Positions 44,490 to 52,941 of a stretch of 64,000 bases of DNA are shown in pieces (within the stretch, counting starts at the first letter, position 1; each line of letters opens with the position of its first letter). A model generated the notes under the pieces. That model saw only the letters and a list, made by a program, of their open reading frames with translations. It was not told the DNA's origin and searched no databases. The position numbers were made by a program, and so were the translations under genes. Origin of the DNA: Streptomyces fildesensis (GTDB lineage Bacteria > Actinomycetota > Actinomycetes > Streptomycetales > Streptomycetaceae). The DNA lies in assembly GCF_016107395.1 (NCBI RefSeq), contig NZ_JAAIKO010000007.1, positions 124,001 through 188,000 of the forward strand, given 5' to 3'.

Positions 44490-46562
44490 TCAGGCGAACA
44501 GCTCGGGAGCCTGTGCGCCCGCCGTCGACAGCAGCCGGCGGACGTCGTCGGGCCAGGGCTCGGAGCCCTTGGCGCGCGCGGCGGAGTGGACGATCGTCAT
44601 ACGCCCGGTGGCGGCGACCCCGTCCCCGTCCGCCGCCCCGTCCTCGCTCTCACCGCGCACGGTGAAGGCGTAATGCAGCGAACTGGTGCCCACCTTGGTG
44701 ATCCGCAGCTCGGTGCGGACGGCCTGCCCGAACCACAGCCGCTCCCGGTAGTCCGCCTCGAAGTGGACCCGGGGGATGCTGCCGAAGAGATGGCCGAGGC
44801 CGAGCCTGCGCAGCAGGACCGCTTCGGCCGCCTCGACCCAGCGCACCACCGTGGAGTGGTGGTAGTGCCCGGCCGCGTCCGTGTCCGGCCACTCGACCCG
44901 CCGTTCGACGGTCACGCTGGGCAGCGACGCCTCGCCGCCCGTCGCACCGTCCACCGCCATCCTGCGCAGTTCACCGCGGCGCAGCTTCCCGTTGCTGGTG
45001 CGCGGCAGCGCGGTGACGAACTCGATGGCGCGGGGGTACTTGTAGGGCGCGATGGTCCGCTTGACGTGGTCCTGCAGCGCCTTGACGGTGTCCGCGCCGG
45101 CCTCGACCCCGGCCCGCAGGACGACATAGGCCGTGACGACCATGCCGCGCCTGCCGTCCGGGGCTCCCACCACACCGCACTCCTCGACGTCGGGATGGAC
45201 GACGAGCGCCTTCTCCACCTCGGGACCCGCGATGTTGTAGCCGGACGAGACGATCATGTCGTCGCTGCGGGCCACGTACCAGAAGTAGCCGTCGGCGTCC
45301 CGGACGTAGGTGTCGCCGGTGATGTTCCAGCCGTCCCTGACGTACTCCGACTGCCGTGGGTCCGACAGGTACCGGCAGCCGGTGGGGCCCTTGACGGCGA
45401 GCAGGCCCGGCTGCCCGTCGGGGACGGCCGCCCCCGTCTCGTCGACGACGGCCGCCCGGTAGCCCGGGACCGGCTTGCCCGTCGCGCCGGGGCGTATGTC
45501 GCCGTCGGCGGCGGAGATGAACACGTGCAGCATCTCGGTCGCACCGATGCCGTCGATGATGTGCAGTCCGGTGGTGGCGCGGAACTCCTCCCACACGCTC
45601 GCCGGCAGCGCCTCGCCGGCGGAGACGCACCGGCGGACGCCCGCCAGCCGGTCCGCGACACCGGCGGCCATGATCGCGCGATAGGCGGTGGGTGCGGTGA
45701 AGAGCACCGTGACACCGTGCTCGGCCACCAGGTCGGCGAGTTGGGTCGGTGTCGCCTGCTCGATCAGCAGGGTCGCCGCGCCGACGTGCAGCGGGAACAC
45801 CACCAGCCCGCCCAGCCCGAAGGTGAACGCCAGCGGAGGCGTTCCGGTGAACACGTCGTCCTGCCGGGGCTGGAGGACATGCCGGGAGAACGTGTCGGCG
45901 TTGGCGAGCACGTCCCGGTGGAAGTGCATGGTCGCCTTGGGACGTCCCGTCGTGCCGGAGGTGAAGGCGATCAGCGCCACATCGTCCGCGGCGGTGTCGA
46001 CGTTCACGAACGAGCCGCTCTTCGTCCCGCTGCGGGCCGCCAGGTCGTCCGGTCCGGTGCCGCCGTAGGGGACGACGGTCAGGCCGGCGGCACCGGCCGC
46101 GTCGAGCTCTTCGAGATAGCGGTGATCGCACAGGGCGGCGACCGGGCGGCTGATGTCGTGCAGTTCGGCGAGTTCCGCGGCGCGCAGCAGCGGCATGGTG
46201 GTGACGGCGACGCCGCCGGCCTTCAGGACGCCGAACCAGGACGCGACCAGCCACGGATTGTTCGGGCCGCGCAGCAGCACACGGTTGCCGGGCTGGAGGC
46301 CGAGGTCCTCGGTGAGCACCTGCGCCACCTGGTTGGCGCGCCGCAGGAGGTCCCCGTACGTCCATCGCCCGGTCGGGGTGAGCAGGCACGGCCGGTCGGG
46401 ACCCCAGCGGGCGACGGCGTCGTCGAGCAGCGACTGCGCGCAGTTGAGCCGGGTCGGATACGCCAACTCCGGTAGATCGAAGCTGAGTTCGGGCCACTGG
46501 GCGAACGGTGGCAGCCGGTCGCGACAGAAGGTATCGGCATGCGCGGACGGAGAGAGCTCCAT
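44490..46562 (-). CDS. Aryl-CoA ligase fused to a hotdog thioesterase
   Basis: A 690-residue fusion. Residues about 1-530 are an adenylate-forming ligase of the benzoate/2-aminobenzoate-CoA type (ALIAFTSGTTGRPKATMHFH, DGIGATEMLHVF, GDTYVRDADGYFWYVARSDDMI, PRTSNGKLRRGELR). Residues about 545-690 are a 4HBT hotdog thioesterase (VEWPDTDAAGHYHHSTVVRWVEAAE). The ligase would make salicylyl-CoA and the thioesterase would release gentisate from gentisyl-CoA after ring hydroxylation, so one protein could open and close the CoA-bound stage. The ATG at 46562 has GAGGTG 8 nt upstream. The substrate is inferred from the neighbouring SdgC-like gene. Confidence 0.85.
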   Translation of the reverse strand: MELSPSAHADTFCRDRLPPFAQWPELSFDLPELAYPTRLNCAQSLLDDAVARWGPDRPCLLTPTGRWTYGDLLRRANQVAQVLTEDLGLQPGNRVLLRGPNNPWLVASWFGVLKAGGVAVTTMPLLRAAELAELHDISRPVAALCDHRYLEELDAAGAAGLTVVPYGGTGPDDLAARSGTKSGSFVNVDTAADDVALIAFTSGTTGRPKATMHFHRDVLANADTFSRHVLQPRQDDVFTGTPPLAFTFGLGGLVVFPLHVGAATLLIEQATPTQLADLVAEHGVTVLFTAPTAYRAIMAAGVADRLAGVRRCVSAGEALPASVWEEFRATTGLHIIDGIGATEMLHVFISAADGDIRPGATGKPVPGYRAAVVDETGAAVPDGQPGLLAVKGPTGCRYLSDPRQSEYVRDGWNITGDTYVRDADGYFWYVARSDDMIVSSGYNIAGPEVEKALVVHPDVEECGVVGAPDGRRGMVVTAYVVLRAGVEAGADTVKALQDHVKRTIAPYKYPRAIEFVTALPRTSNGKLRRGELRRMAVDGATGGEASLPSVTVERRVEWPDTDAAGHYHHSTVVRWVEAAEAVLLRRLGLGHLFGSIPRVHFEADYRERLWFGQAVRTELRITKVGTSSLHYAFTVRGESEDGAADGDGVAATGRMTIVHSAARAKGSEPWPDDVRRLLSTAGAQAPELFA

Positions 46563-46604
46563 GGGGCGGCACCTCAATCTCGGGGCAGCGGGGAGAGTGG
46601 AGCC

Positions 46605-46632
46605 AGTATCTCGCCAAAATGACGGCAGTCAA
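46605..46632 (-). promoter_or_regulatory. Promoter of the CoA-ligase gene
   Basis: On the minus strand TTGACT (complement of 46627-46632) and GATACT (complement of 46605-46610) are 16 nt apart, placing a start site about 35 nt before the ATG at 46562. Upstream lie two dyads: GTTCT/AGAAC at 46648-46662 and CGTCAC/GTGACG at 46669-46685. They could be activator or repressor sites. Confidence 0.45.
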
Positions 46633-46740
46633 TGATTCGCTATAAAGGTTCTCGTTAAGAACAGGTTTCGTCACGGAAAGTGACGGAAGCGGAGGTCCGC
46701 AACGGGCCGGGGCGGTCACCTGGCGCCGCCGGGACGCCCG

Positions 46741-47304
46741 TCAGCGCGCGACGGGCACCCGCACCCGGATGGTTTTCCCGGCACCACCGCCCGCACCCCT
46801 ACCGCCGTACGGGAGGACCTCCACCGAGCCGCACGCCTCGTCGACCAACAGGTTCACCATCAGCAGACCGCGCCCGCACTCCGCATCCGGATCGACGTCC
46901 GCCCCGGCCCGGGGCGGGCACGGGTCCCCGTCGCTCACGTCCAGCCACAGCTGACCGCCGCCGACGGCCGCGGTGACGCGCAGCTGCTCAGTGGCCGGCC
47001 CGGCGTGCTGCACGGAGTTGGCGGCCAGTTCGGTGACGACCAGCAGGAGGGTGTCGATGACGTCGGCATGGATGTGCCAGTCCAGCAGGACGCGGTGCAG
47101 CCGCCGGCGGATCCGCGGGACGGCCGCCACCTCGGGCGACAGCACCCAGTGGACGAGCGCGCGGCCCGGAGGAGGCGGCGCGGACGGGCGGGACCGCGCC
47201 CGCCCGGCGCCGGCGGGCGCCGGCAGGACCGGCGGGGCCGACGACGTGGACGGCATCGGCGGGGTGGACGGAGCGGAGACGGTGAACGCGGTGACGGTGA
47301 GCAT
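46741..47304 (-). CDS. ATP-binding anti-sigma-factor-like protein
   Basis: A 187-residue protein with a Pro/Ala-rich N-terminus followed by a histidine-kinase-like ATPase of the RsbW/SpoIIAB type that streptomycetes carry in many copies. The N-box is LLLVVTELAANSVQHAG and the G1 region WLDVSDGDPCPPR, followed by ECGRGLLMVNLLVDE. The ATG at 47304 has GGGAG about 9 nt upstream; an upstream ATG at 47367 would add 21 residues. Likely phosphorylates or sequesters a partner protein; none is encoded nearby. Confidence 0.78.
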   Translation of the reverse strand: MLTVTAFTVSAPSTPPMPSTSSAPPVLPAPAGAGRARSRPSAPPPPGRALVHWVLSPEVAAVPRIRRRLHRVLLDWHIHADVIDTLLLVVTELAANSVQHAGPATEQLRVTAAVGGGQLWLDVSDGDPCPPRAGADVDPDAECGRGLLMVNLLVDEACGSVEVLPYGGRGAGGGAGKTIRVRVPVAR

Positions 47305-47694
47305 CGCGGGACTCCCGGGGCGGGACGGCGAGGCGAGGGGGGACGGACGCCTGTGTCGCTCGTGCAACCTCCGCCGGCTCCTGCGCCACCTCTCGGATCA
47401 ACTGGACCGAAATTCTGGGGTCAGTGCCGGTACGGATCGTTGTTACACGTGTAACATGCTAGGCAGCCCTCCGCGCCAAGCGCAAGGCATTTCGGGCAAA
47501 AGTTGCAGGATGTCGGATTTCACCGACGCCGTGAACCGCCGCGCACTCCCGTGCGCCTCATAAAGCTCGTGGACCTCGTGGACCTCGTGGACCTCCACTG
47601 ACGTGCGCGGCCGTCCGCGGTGGTCTCCGCCGAGCACACGGCCCGTGCGCCGCCGCGGACACACGTCGATCGACCTGGATGGAAAGGGACCGGA
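47305..47694. promoter_or_regulatory. Control region with perfect 16-bp palindrome
   Basis: The 390-nt gap between the anti-sigma gene (minus) and the hydrolase gene (plus) holds no convincing gene. TGTTACACGTGTAACA at 47442-47457 is a perfect CG-centred palindrome of the type bound by LacI-family and some TetR-family repressors; its core also occurs twice before the importer operon. Two tiny frames are visible downstream: ATG at 47513 (17 codons, ending ALPCAS) and GTG at 47551 (16 codons, containing three Leu-Val-Asp repeats). Neither has a good ribosome-binding site. Confidence 0.55.
47566..47592. repeat. Tandem 9-bp repeat, three units
   Basis: CTCGTGGAC is repeated three times without interruption. 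In the frame opened by GTG at 47551 it encodes Leu-Val-Asp repeats. It lies about 100 nt before the hydrolase start. Confidence 0.7.
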
Positions 47695-48645
47695 ATGACG
47701 CAGTCACCGCCAGCCCAACTCGACCTGGGGTGGCCTCCGCCGCCCTTCCTGGCCCCCGTGCCGCCCGTGGTGGGCGACGACGGCGTGACCCGGTTCGAGG
47801 GCGTCACCTACGCGACCTCGCCGGGGTACCGGCCGCGGTTGCTCGACGTCCAGGTGCCCGCCAGCGCGACGCCCCCGCCGGTCGTCCTCTGGATCCACGG
47901 CGGAGGCTGGATGGAGGGCGACCGGCGCTACCCGCCGCCCACCGTGCCCGTCGAGCTGCTGCACGGCTCGGTCCTCGGCGCCGGCTTCGCCCTCGTCTCC
48001 ATCGACTACCGGCACAGCCTGGAGGCGCCGTTCCCGGCGCAGCTGCACGACGTCAAGGCGGCGATCCGCTACATCCGCCGCTTCGCCGGCAGTTTCGGCA
48101 TCGACACCGACCGGATCGCCGTGTGGGGCGAGTCGGCCGGCGGTCATCTGGCGGCACTGGCCGGGCTCACCACGGCCGACGGCCCCGGCGGCGGCGCGAT
48201 GGAGGGCACCGAGGGCGTCCTCGGCGAGCCGACCGCGGTACAGGCCGTCGTCGACTGGTACGGGGTCCACGAGATCGCCTCGCTGCTCGCCCACCCGATG
48301 CCGCCGTCACCGCCCGGCGCGCCCGAGTACCCCAACCCGTTCGCGGCGCTGCTCGGCGGCACCGAGGACGAGCGGACCGACCTGGCACGGGCCGCCAGCC
48401 CCGTCACCTATGTCGGCGCGGGCGCCCCGCCCTTCCTGCTGATCCACGGGACCAAGGACGGTCTGGTGCCCTACAGCCAGAGCGAGCTCCTCGCCGCGGA
48501 GCTGCGCACCGCGGGCGGCGAGGTCACCCTCACGCCGGTGGACGGCGCCGACCACATCTTCCTCGGCTCCCCGGACATCGTCTCGATCGTCGGCGACAGC
48601 GTCGCCTTCATCGCCGGCCGGTTGAACGGCCCGTCCCAGCCCTGA
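47695..48645 (+). CDS. Alpha/beta hydrolase (acetyl-esterase/HSL-like)
   Basis: A 316-residue alpha/beta hydrolase with the hormone-sensitive-lipase type oxyanion motif WIHGGGW (near residue 65), nucleophile GESAGG (near 147), and late Asp and His in [14 protein letters not shown] and [15 protein letters not shown]-type carboxylesterases have this layout. The ATG at 47695 follows GGAAAGGGAC. A strong hairpin follows the stop. No operon partner; the 16-bp palindrome upstream suggests repressor control. Substrate unknown. Confidence 0.82.
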   Translation: MTQSPPAQLDLGWPPPPFLAPVPPVVGDDGVTRFEGVTYATSPGYRPRLLDVQVPASATPPPVVLWIHGGGWMEGDRRYPPPTVPVELLHGSVLGAGFALVSIDYRHSLEAPFPAQLHDVKAAIRYIRRFAGSFGIDTDRIAVWGESAGGHLAALAGLTTADGPGGGAMEGTEGVLGEPTAVQAVVDWYGVHEIASLLAHPMPPSPPGAPEYPNPFAALLGGTEDERTDLARAASPVTYVGAGAPPFLLIHGTKDGLVPYSQSELLAAELRTAGGEVTLTPVDGADHIFLGSPDIVSIVGDSVAFIAGRLNGPSQP

Positions 48646-48664
48646 CCCGGGCGGTTGCTTCCGC

Positions 48665-48694
48665 GAGCGGCGGCCGGACCTCCGGCCGCCGCTC
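48665..48694 (+). terminator. Terminator hairpin after the hydrolase gene
   Basis: GAGCGGCGGCCGGA (48665-48678) and TCCGGCCGCCGCTC (48681-48694) are exact complements with a 2-nt gap, a very stable stem 19 nt past the hydrolase stop. Confidence 0.7.
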
Positions 48695-48798
48695 TCTGCA
48701 CGCCGCCCCCGTCCCTCGTCCAACTCTTCCGTATCCGTATCCGTTCATCCGTTTCCCCGTCCGTCCGCCCCCGCGGACCGGGCCGCGAGAGGCACCAC

Positions 48799-49494
48799 GT
48801 GACCGACACATCGACCGCCGTTCCCGAGCTCCCGACCGCCGCCGGGAACCACCGGCTGCCCGCCGCTCCCTCGCGACCACGCGTGCTCCCCCTCGCGCTG
48901 GTCTGCCTGCTGGCCACCGCGCTGATCGGGATCGCCACGCGTGCCGACGTCCGGCACCCCTTCTTCCAGGGGCTGGACGAGCGGTGGCTCGGCTGGATGG
49001 GAGGACCGCACCGAGGTGTCTACGAGGGGGTCGCCACGGTCCTGAACTGGTTCGGCGGACCGCTCGGCGTGGTGGTCCCGCTGGCGCTCCTGGTGGCGCT
49101 GCTCGTCCTGAGGCGCTGGTGGTCGGTGCTGTATCTGCTCACCACCTACCTCTCGGCGAACATGCTCGTCGTCCAGGTCCTCAAGCAGGTGGTGGACCGG
49201 CCGCGGCCCGCCCACCCGCTGGTCAGGGTGGACCACGGCTCGTTCCCGTCCGGCCACGCCGCCGGTGCGGCGACCCTCGTGGTGATCGTCGGCGTCCTGC
49301 TGATCCCGCTCGCCCGGCGCCGGGCCTGGTGGCTGGGCGGCGGGTTGTTCGTCGCGCTGATGATGTGGAGCCGGACGTGGCTGCACGCGCACTGGCTCAG
49401 CGACACGGTCGCGGGAGCCCTTGCCGGTGCGGGTACCTCGCTGCTGCTCTGGTGGGCCTTCGCCCCGCTGCTCGCCCGGGAGCGCGCCGGCTGA
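48799..49494 (+). CDS. PAP2-family membrane phosphatase
   Basis: A 231-residue type 2 phosphatidic acid phosphatase with about five to six helices. The three catalytic motifs are intact: KQVVDRPRP, PSGH in FPSGHAAGA, and SRTWLHAHWLSD. The GTG at 48799 has GAGAGG about 8 nt upstream and is preferred to an upstream ATG whose extension is low-complexity. Such enzymes dephosphorylate lipid phosphates, including undecaprenyl diphosphate, which would be useful for the polysaccharide operon nearby; that link is inferred. Confidence 0.85.
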   Translation: MTDTSTAVPELPTAAGNHRLPAAPSRPRVLPLALVCLLATALIGIATRADVRHPFFQGLDERWLGWMGGPHRGVYEGVATVLNWFGGPLGVVVPLALLVALLVLRRWWSVLYLLTTYLSANMLVVQVLKQVVDRPRPAHPLVRVDHGSFPSGHAAGAATLVVIVGVLLIPLARRRAWWLGGGLFVALMMWSRTWLHAHWLSDTVAGALAGAGTSLLLWWAFAPLLARERAG

Positions 49495-49529
49495 GCCGGA
49501 AGTGAACTGACGCTACGAGGACGCCCGGT

Positions 49530-49800
49530 GGATGAGGGTGACGTCCACCGGGGCGGGCGCTGCAGCGAGGCCAGCACCAGATCGTCGGCGCCGACCACGG
49601 CCACGTCGTCCGGGACGTTGCTGCCCGCGTCCTGGAAGGCGTGCATCAGCAGCGCCGCGTACTCGTCGTTGTACGCGAAGACCGCGTCCAGACCCAGCCC
49701 CGGCCAGCGTTCCGCCAGTTGGGCCACCGAGTCCTGGGTGTACGCCACCTCGACGGCGGTCACCGTCGCCGTCTCCGCGAGGTCACCGGTGGCCGTGATC
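49530..49800 (-). pseudogene. Remnant of a LacI-family regulator (C-terminal part)
   Basis: Minus-strand translation gives VEVAYTQDSVAQLAERWPGL, then DAVFAYNDEYAALLMHAFQDAG and NVPDDVAVVGADDLVLASLQ, the second half of a LacI/GalR ligand-binding domain (usual FDDIPLA-like segment altered). There is no helix-turn-helix and no first half upstream; the open frame continues into unrelated sequence on both sides and overlaps the preceding PAP2 gene. It is best read as a decayed fragment. Confidence 0.6.
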
Positions 49801-50329
49801 ACGAAGTCGAAACGCATGGTGGTACGGGACTGCTCGTTGTAACGCTCCCAGACCGGCAGCGCCGCATGGTTCGGATCGTTAGGATGAGACGTAAAGGGGT
49901 CGTACAGGCCAGGAGCGGTTCTTCGCGGGATGGTCATGGTCGCTGGAGGATGAGTCGGACACGACGGGGGCTCGCGTTGGATCGCCTGGCCGGAGCGGAC
50001 CTGGAAGTCGGCCAAGACCAGTTCATCCTGCACGGGTTTGTCATCCTCCTCGGTCCAGCCGAGCAACCCGTACAGGCTGACGATCCCGGCCATGTCGGCG
50101 GGCGGCAGCGGGCGGTAAGCCGTGGCGTGCCCGGACTTCCGGGCACCGGAGTCGTTCGGAAACCACGCCCCGCCGGCGTGGGGCGCGGTCACCGGCTCCG
50201 CCAACGCGGTCAGCGTCTTGATGCGGTCCCGCGGCGCCGGCACGGCTGCGACGCAATCCCGCAACGCCCGACGCTGCGCACGGCAGAAAAGATGGTCACT
50301 ACCGCAGGTCGACCGGACGCGGTGGGCGG
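49801..50329. other. Degenerate stretch, no intact gene
   Basis: Between the LacI remnant and the second PAP2 gene there is no convincing complete gene. A minus-strand frame reads fragments such as DMAGIVSLYGLLGWTEEDDKPVQDELVLADFQVRSG that look protein-like but have no clear start, end or family. Together with the LacI remnant this suggests a zone of gene decay. Confidence 0.45.
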
Positions 50330-51013
50330 GTGACCGGCCGGGCGGCGCCCGCGATGCTGCCCCCATCGCTGCGCGTGTGGCTCGGGCTGATTGCGGCCCT
50401 CGCCGCGCTGGCGGTCACGGTACTCGGGGTCCTGTATGCCGGCCACAGCCAGCCCGGCAGGGTGGACGGGTGGATCCAGCCGGCGGTGGAGGGTGTGCGG
50501 CCGCCGTGGCGGAACGTCGCTCTGACCATGGACTTCTTGGGGGAGCCCGTGGGAGCGGTGATGCTGGTCGTGGCCATCGTGACGGGGTGCCTGCTGCTTC
50601 GGAGTCCTCGCGCAGCGGTGCTCGTCGTTGCCGGTGTCGGCATGACCGTGGGAACGGCGACGCTGCTCAAGCATCTGGTGGGGCGCACCATCCACGGCGA
50701 CGGCAACCTGTCCTACCCGAGCGGGCACACCGCCTTCGCCACCGCGCTCGCCCTCATGGTGGCGCTGCTCGCGACCGGCCGGCTCGGCCTCGGCCGGACG
50801 GGCCGCACGTTACTCGTGCTCGCCGCGGCGCTGGTTGCCGGCGCAGCCATGGGCTGGGCGCAGGTCGCTCTGGGCGCGCACTACCCGACCGACGCCCTCG
50901 GCGGCTGGTGCACCGCGCTGGCGGTGATCCCGGCGACCGCGTGGCTGGTCGACCGGATGGCCGACTGGCTGGTTGATCGGACGGCCGCGGCCGGTTGGCG
51001 GGAGCGTCGCTGA
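50330..51013 (+). CDS. PAP2-family membrane phosphatase (TTA-containing)
   Basis: A 227-residue second PAP2 phosphatase, with helices throughout and motifs LLKHLVGRTIHG (altered first motif), YPSGHTAFATA and VALGAHYPTDALGG (the SR dipeptide of motif 3 is replaced). The frame opens at GTG 50330; ATG at 50354 is an alternative. It contains an in-frame TTA at 50810-50812, so expression may depend on bldA. It converges on the polysaccharide operon with 7 nt between stops. A role in recycling the lipid carrier of that polymer is plausible. Confidence 0.8.
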   Translation: MTGRAAPAMLPPSLRVWLGLIAALAALAVTVLGVLYAGHSQPGRVDGWIQPAVEGVRPPWRNVALTMDFLGEPVGAVMLVVAIVTGCLLLRSPRAAVLVVAGVGMTVGTATLLKHLVGRTIHGDGNLSYPSGHTAFATALALMVALLATGRLGLGRTGRTLLVLAAALVAGAAMGWAQVALGAHYPTDALGGWCTALAVIPATAWLVDRMADWLVDRTAAAGWRERR

Positions 51014-51020
51014 CGTCACG

Positions 51021-52382
51021 TCACACCAAGCGGCGGAACACGGGCTTCACCGGCCGCCCGGCCAGCCAGGGGGTGGGGTCAGCGGCGTCCAGTGCCTTCC
51101 GGTACACCGCGCATGCCTGGGCCACCACGTCGATGGTTCGGTCGATGTCTGCGTCGTCAAGCGCGCTGCTCACCACGAACGACTGGGCCAGCACTCCGCC
51201 CGCGAGGAGCCGGCGCAGGAACAGGGTGCGGTACTGCTGCGACGGCTGCCCGTTCTCGTCCAGGGTGGCGAAGACCAGGTTGCTGGCCCGGCCTCGTACG
51301 ACGACGTGGTCGCCGACGCCCATGCCGGCCGCGGCGGCGCGGACACCGGTGGCCAACCGCTCGCCGAGGGCGTGCAGTTGTGCGGTGATGCCCTCCTCGA
51401 CATAGGTGGTCTGCACGGCCATCGCGGCGGCCAGGGAGTGCGTTTCCGCACCGTGCGTGGTGGACAGCAGGAACACCCGGTCGCCGGAGTGACGCAGCCC
51501 GCCCCACTCCATCAGGTCGCGGCGCCCGGCCAGCGCGGAGACGGCGAACCCGTTGCCCAGCGCCTTGCCGAACGTGGAGAGGTCGGGCACCACGCCGTAC
51601 AGGCCCTGGGCGCCCGCCTCGGACCAGCGGAAGCCGGTGATCATCTCATCGAAGATCAGTACGCAGCCGTGCTGGTCGGCCAGCTCGCGCAGGCCGGCGA
51701 GGTATCCGGGCGGGGGCTCGGTGTGGCCGGCCGGTTCGAGGATCAGGCAGGCGACCTCATCCTGGTACCGGGTGAGCAATTCCTCCGTGGCGGCCAGGTC
51801 CCCGTAAGGGAACGCCACGGTGAGCCCGGTGGTCGCCGCCGGAATGCCTGCGGACATCGACGTGATGCCGATGAACCAGTCGTCGACGGAGAAGAACGGA
51901 TGGTCGCCGCAGATGGCCACCCGCGGGCGCCCGGTAACGGCGCGGGCGAGGCGCACCGCGGCGGTGGTGACGTCGGAGCCGTTCTTCGCGAACTTCACCA
52001 TCTCCGCGGTCGGCACCGTGGCCAGGAAGCGCTCCGCGGCCTCGACCTCCACGATGGACGGCCGGACGAAGTTGCTGCCGCGGTCGAGTTCCCGCCGCAC
52101 CGCCTCGAGCACGCGTGGGTGGGCGTGGCCGAGGCTGACCGACCGCAGGCCGGAGCCGTACTCGATATAGCGGTTGCCGTCGATGTCCCACACGTGGGCA
52201 CCGCGGCCGTGGCTGATGACCGGCGCCACGTTCTCGGGGTACTGGTCGTCGCCCTTGGCGTAGGTGTGCGCGCCCCCGGGGATCATGGCGTGCAACCGCT
52301 CGTTCGCCATCCGCGACCGGGGCAGGAGGAACTCTTCGGTGTCCACGGTGACTTCAGTCTCTTCGGTGTGTTGGGTGTCCAC
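51021..52382 (-). CDS. Class III aminotransferase (glutamate-1-semialdehyde aminomutase-like)
   Basis: A 453-residue PLP enzyme of the HemL branch: GGAHTYAKGDDQYPENVAPV, DIDGNRYIEYGSGLRSVSLGH, LIFDEMITGFRW and PLP Lys in STFGKALGNGFAVSAL. HemL-like proteins in polysaccharide and natural-product loci are aminotransferases or aminomutases for special substrates rather than for haem synthesis. The GTG start is 7 nt after the preceding stop with GAGG upstream. It is the last gene of the polysaccharide operon seen here; an amino-sugar or amino-acid substituent is the likely product. Confidence 0.82.
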   Translation of the reverse strand: MDTQHTEETEVTVDTEEFLLPRSRMANERLHAMIPGGAHTYAKGDDQYPENVAPVISHGRGAHVWDIDGNRYIEYGSGLRSVSLGHAHPRVLEAVRRELDRGSNFVRPSIVEVEAAERFLATVPTAEMVKFAKNGSDVTTAAVRLARAVTGRPRVAICGDHPFFSVDDWFIGITSMSAGIPAATTGLTVAFPYGDLAATEELLTRYQDEVACLILEPAGHTEPPPGYLAGLRELADQHGCVLIFDEMITGFRWSEAGAQGLYGVVPDLSTFGKALGNGFAVSALAGRRDLMEWGGLRHSGDRVFLLSTTHGAETHSLAAAMAVQTTYVEEGITAQLHALGERLATGVRAAAAGMGVGDHVVVRGRASNLVFATLDENGQPSQQYRTLFLRRLLAGGVLAQSFVVSSALDDADIDRTIDVVAQACAVYRKALDAADPTPWLAGRPVKPVFRRLV

Positions 52383-52389
52383 GCCGACC

Positions 52390-52941
52390 TCACTTCTCGC
52401 TGTGCTTCAGGACTTCGGCGAGGCTGGGCGCCTCCCGGTCCCGCTGGGACATCGATGTGGCCGGCAGCGGCCAGGGAATGGCGAGCTCCGGGTCGTCGAA
52501 GGCGATCGTCACGTCCTCGGCCGGATCGTGCGGGCGGTCGATCCGGTACGAGGTGTCAGCGGTTTCGGTCAGCGCCTGGAAGCCGTGCGCGCACCCCGCC
52601 GGGATGTACAGGGTCGTCTGCGTCTCGCCGGACAGCTCGAAGAAGGCTCGGTTGCGATAGGTCGGCGAGTCCGTCCGCAGGTCCACGACGACGTCGAAGA
52701 TCCTCCCGTACGAGCACCGCACCAGCTTCGCCTCGCCGGCTCCGGAGCGCAGGTGCAGGCCGCGCAGCACGCCCCGGACCGAGCGGGACACGCTGTCCTG
52801 GACGAAGGCGTCCGGGTCGAGGCCCACCGAGCGGACCACGTCGGCGTCGAAGGTACGGCAGAAGAAGCCGCGCTCGTCGGCGTACCGCGTCGGCTCGAAG
52901 AGGTACGCGCCGGTGATCTCCGGGACTTCGGTCGCCTTCAT
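52390..52941 (-). CDS. RmlC-like NDP-4-keto-6-deoxysugar epimerase
   Basis: A 183-residue RmlC cupin. Conserved features are FEPTRYADERGFFCRTF near the start, VLRGLHLRSGAGEAKLVRCSYGRIFDVVVDLR (with the catalytic His) and YIPAGCAHGFQALTETADTSYRID. It epimerises C3 and/or C5 of a 4-keto-6-deoxyhexose nucleotide. ATGA overlap with the preceding pyruvyltransferase gene. With a cytidylyltransferase in the same operon the substrate may be CDP- rather than dTDP-linked. Confidence 0.88.
   Translation of the reverse strand: MKATEVPEITGAYLFEPTRYADERGFFCRTFDADVVRSVGLDPDAFVQDSVSRSVRGVLRGLHLRSGAGEAKLVRCSYGRIFDVVVDLRTDSPTYRNRAFFELSGETQTTLYIPAGCAHGFQALTETADTSYRIDRPHDPAEDVTIAFDDPELAIPWPLPATSMSQRDREAPSLAEVLKHSEK

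Noticed and set aside
47443-47664. A 73-residue minus-strand ORF with VEVHEVHEVHE repeats
   Set aside because: The repeat is just the reverse reading of the 9-bp tandem repeat; no family, and it covers the palindrome and promoter of the hydrolase.
49146-50366. A 406-residue minus-strand gene across the LacI-like segment
   Set aside because: It overlaps the PAP2 gene, joins unrelated fragments and lacks a DNA-binding domain; treated as a remnant.
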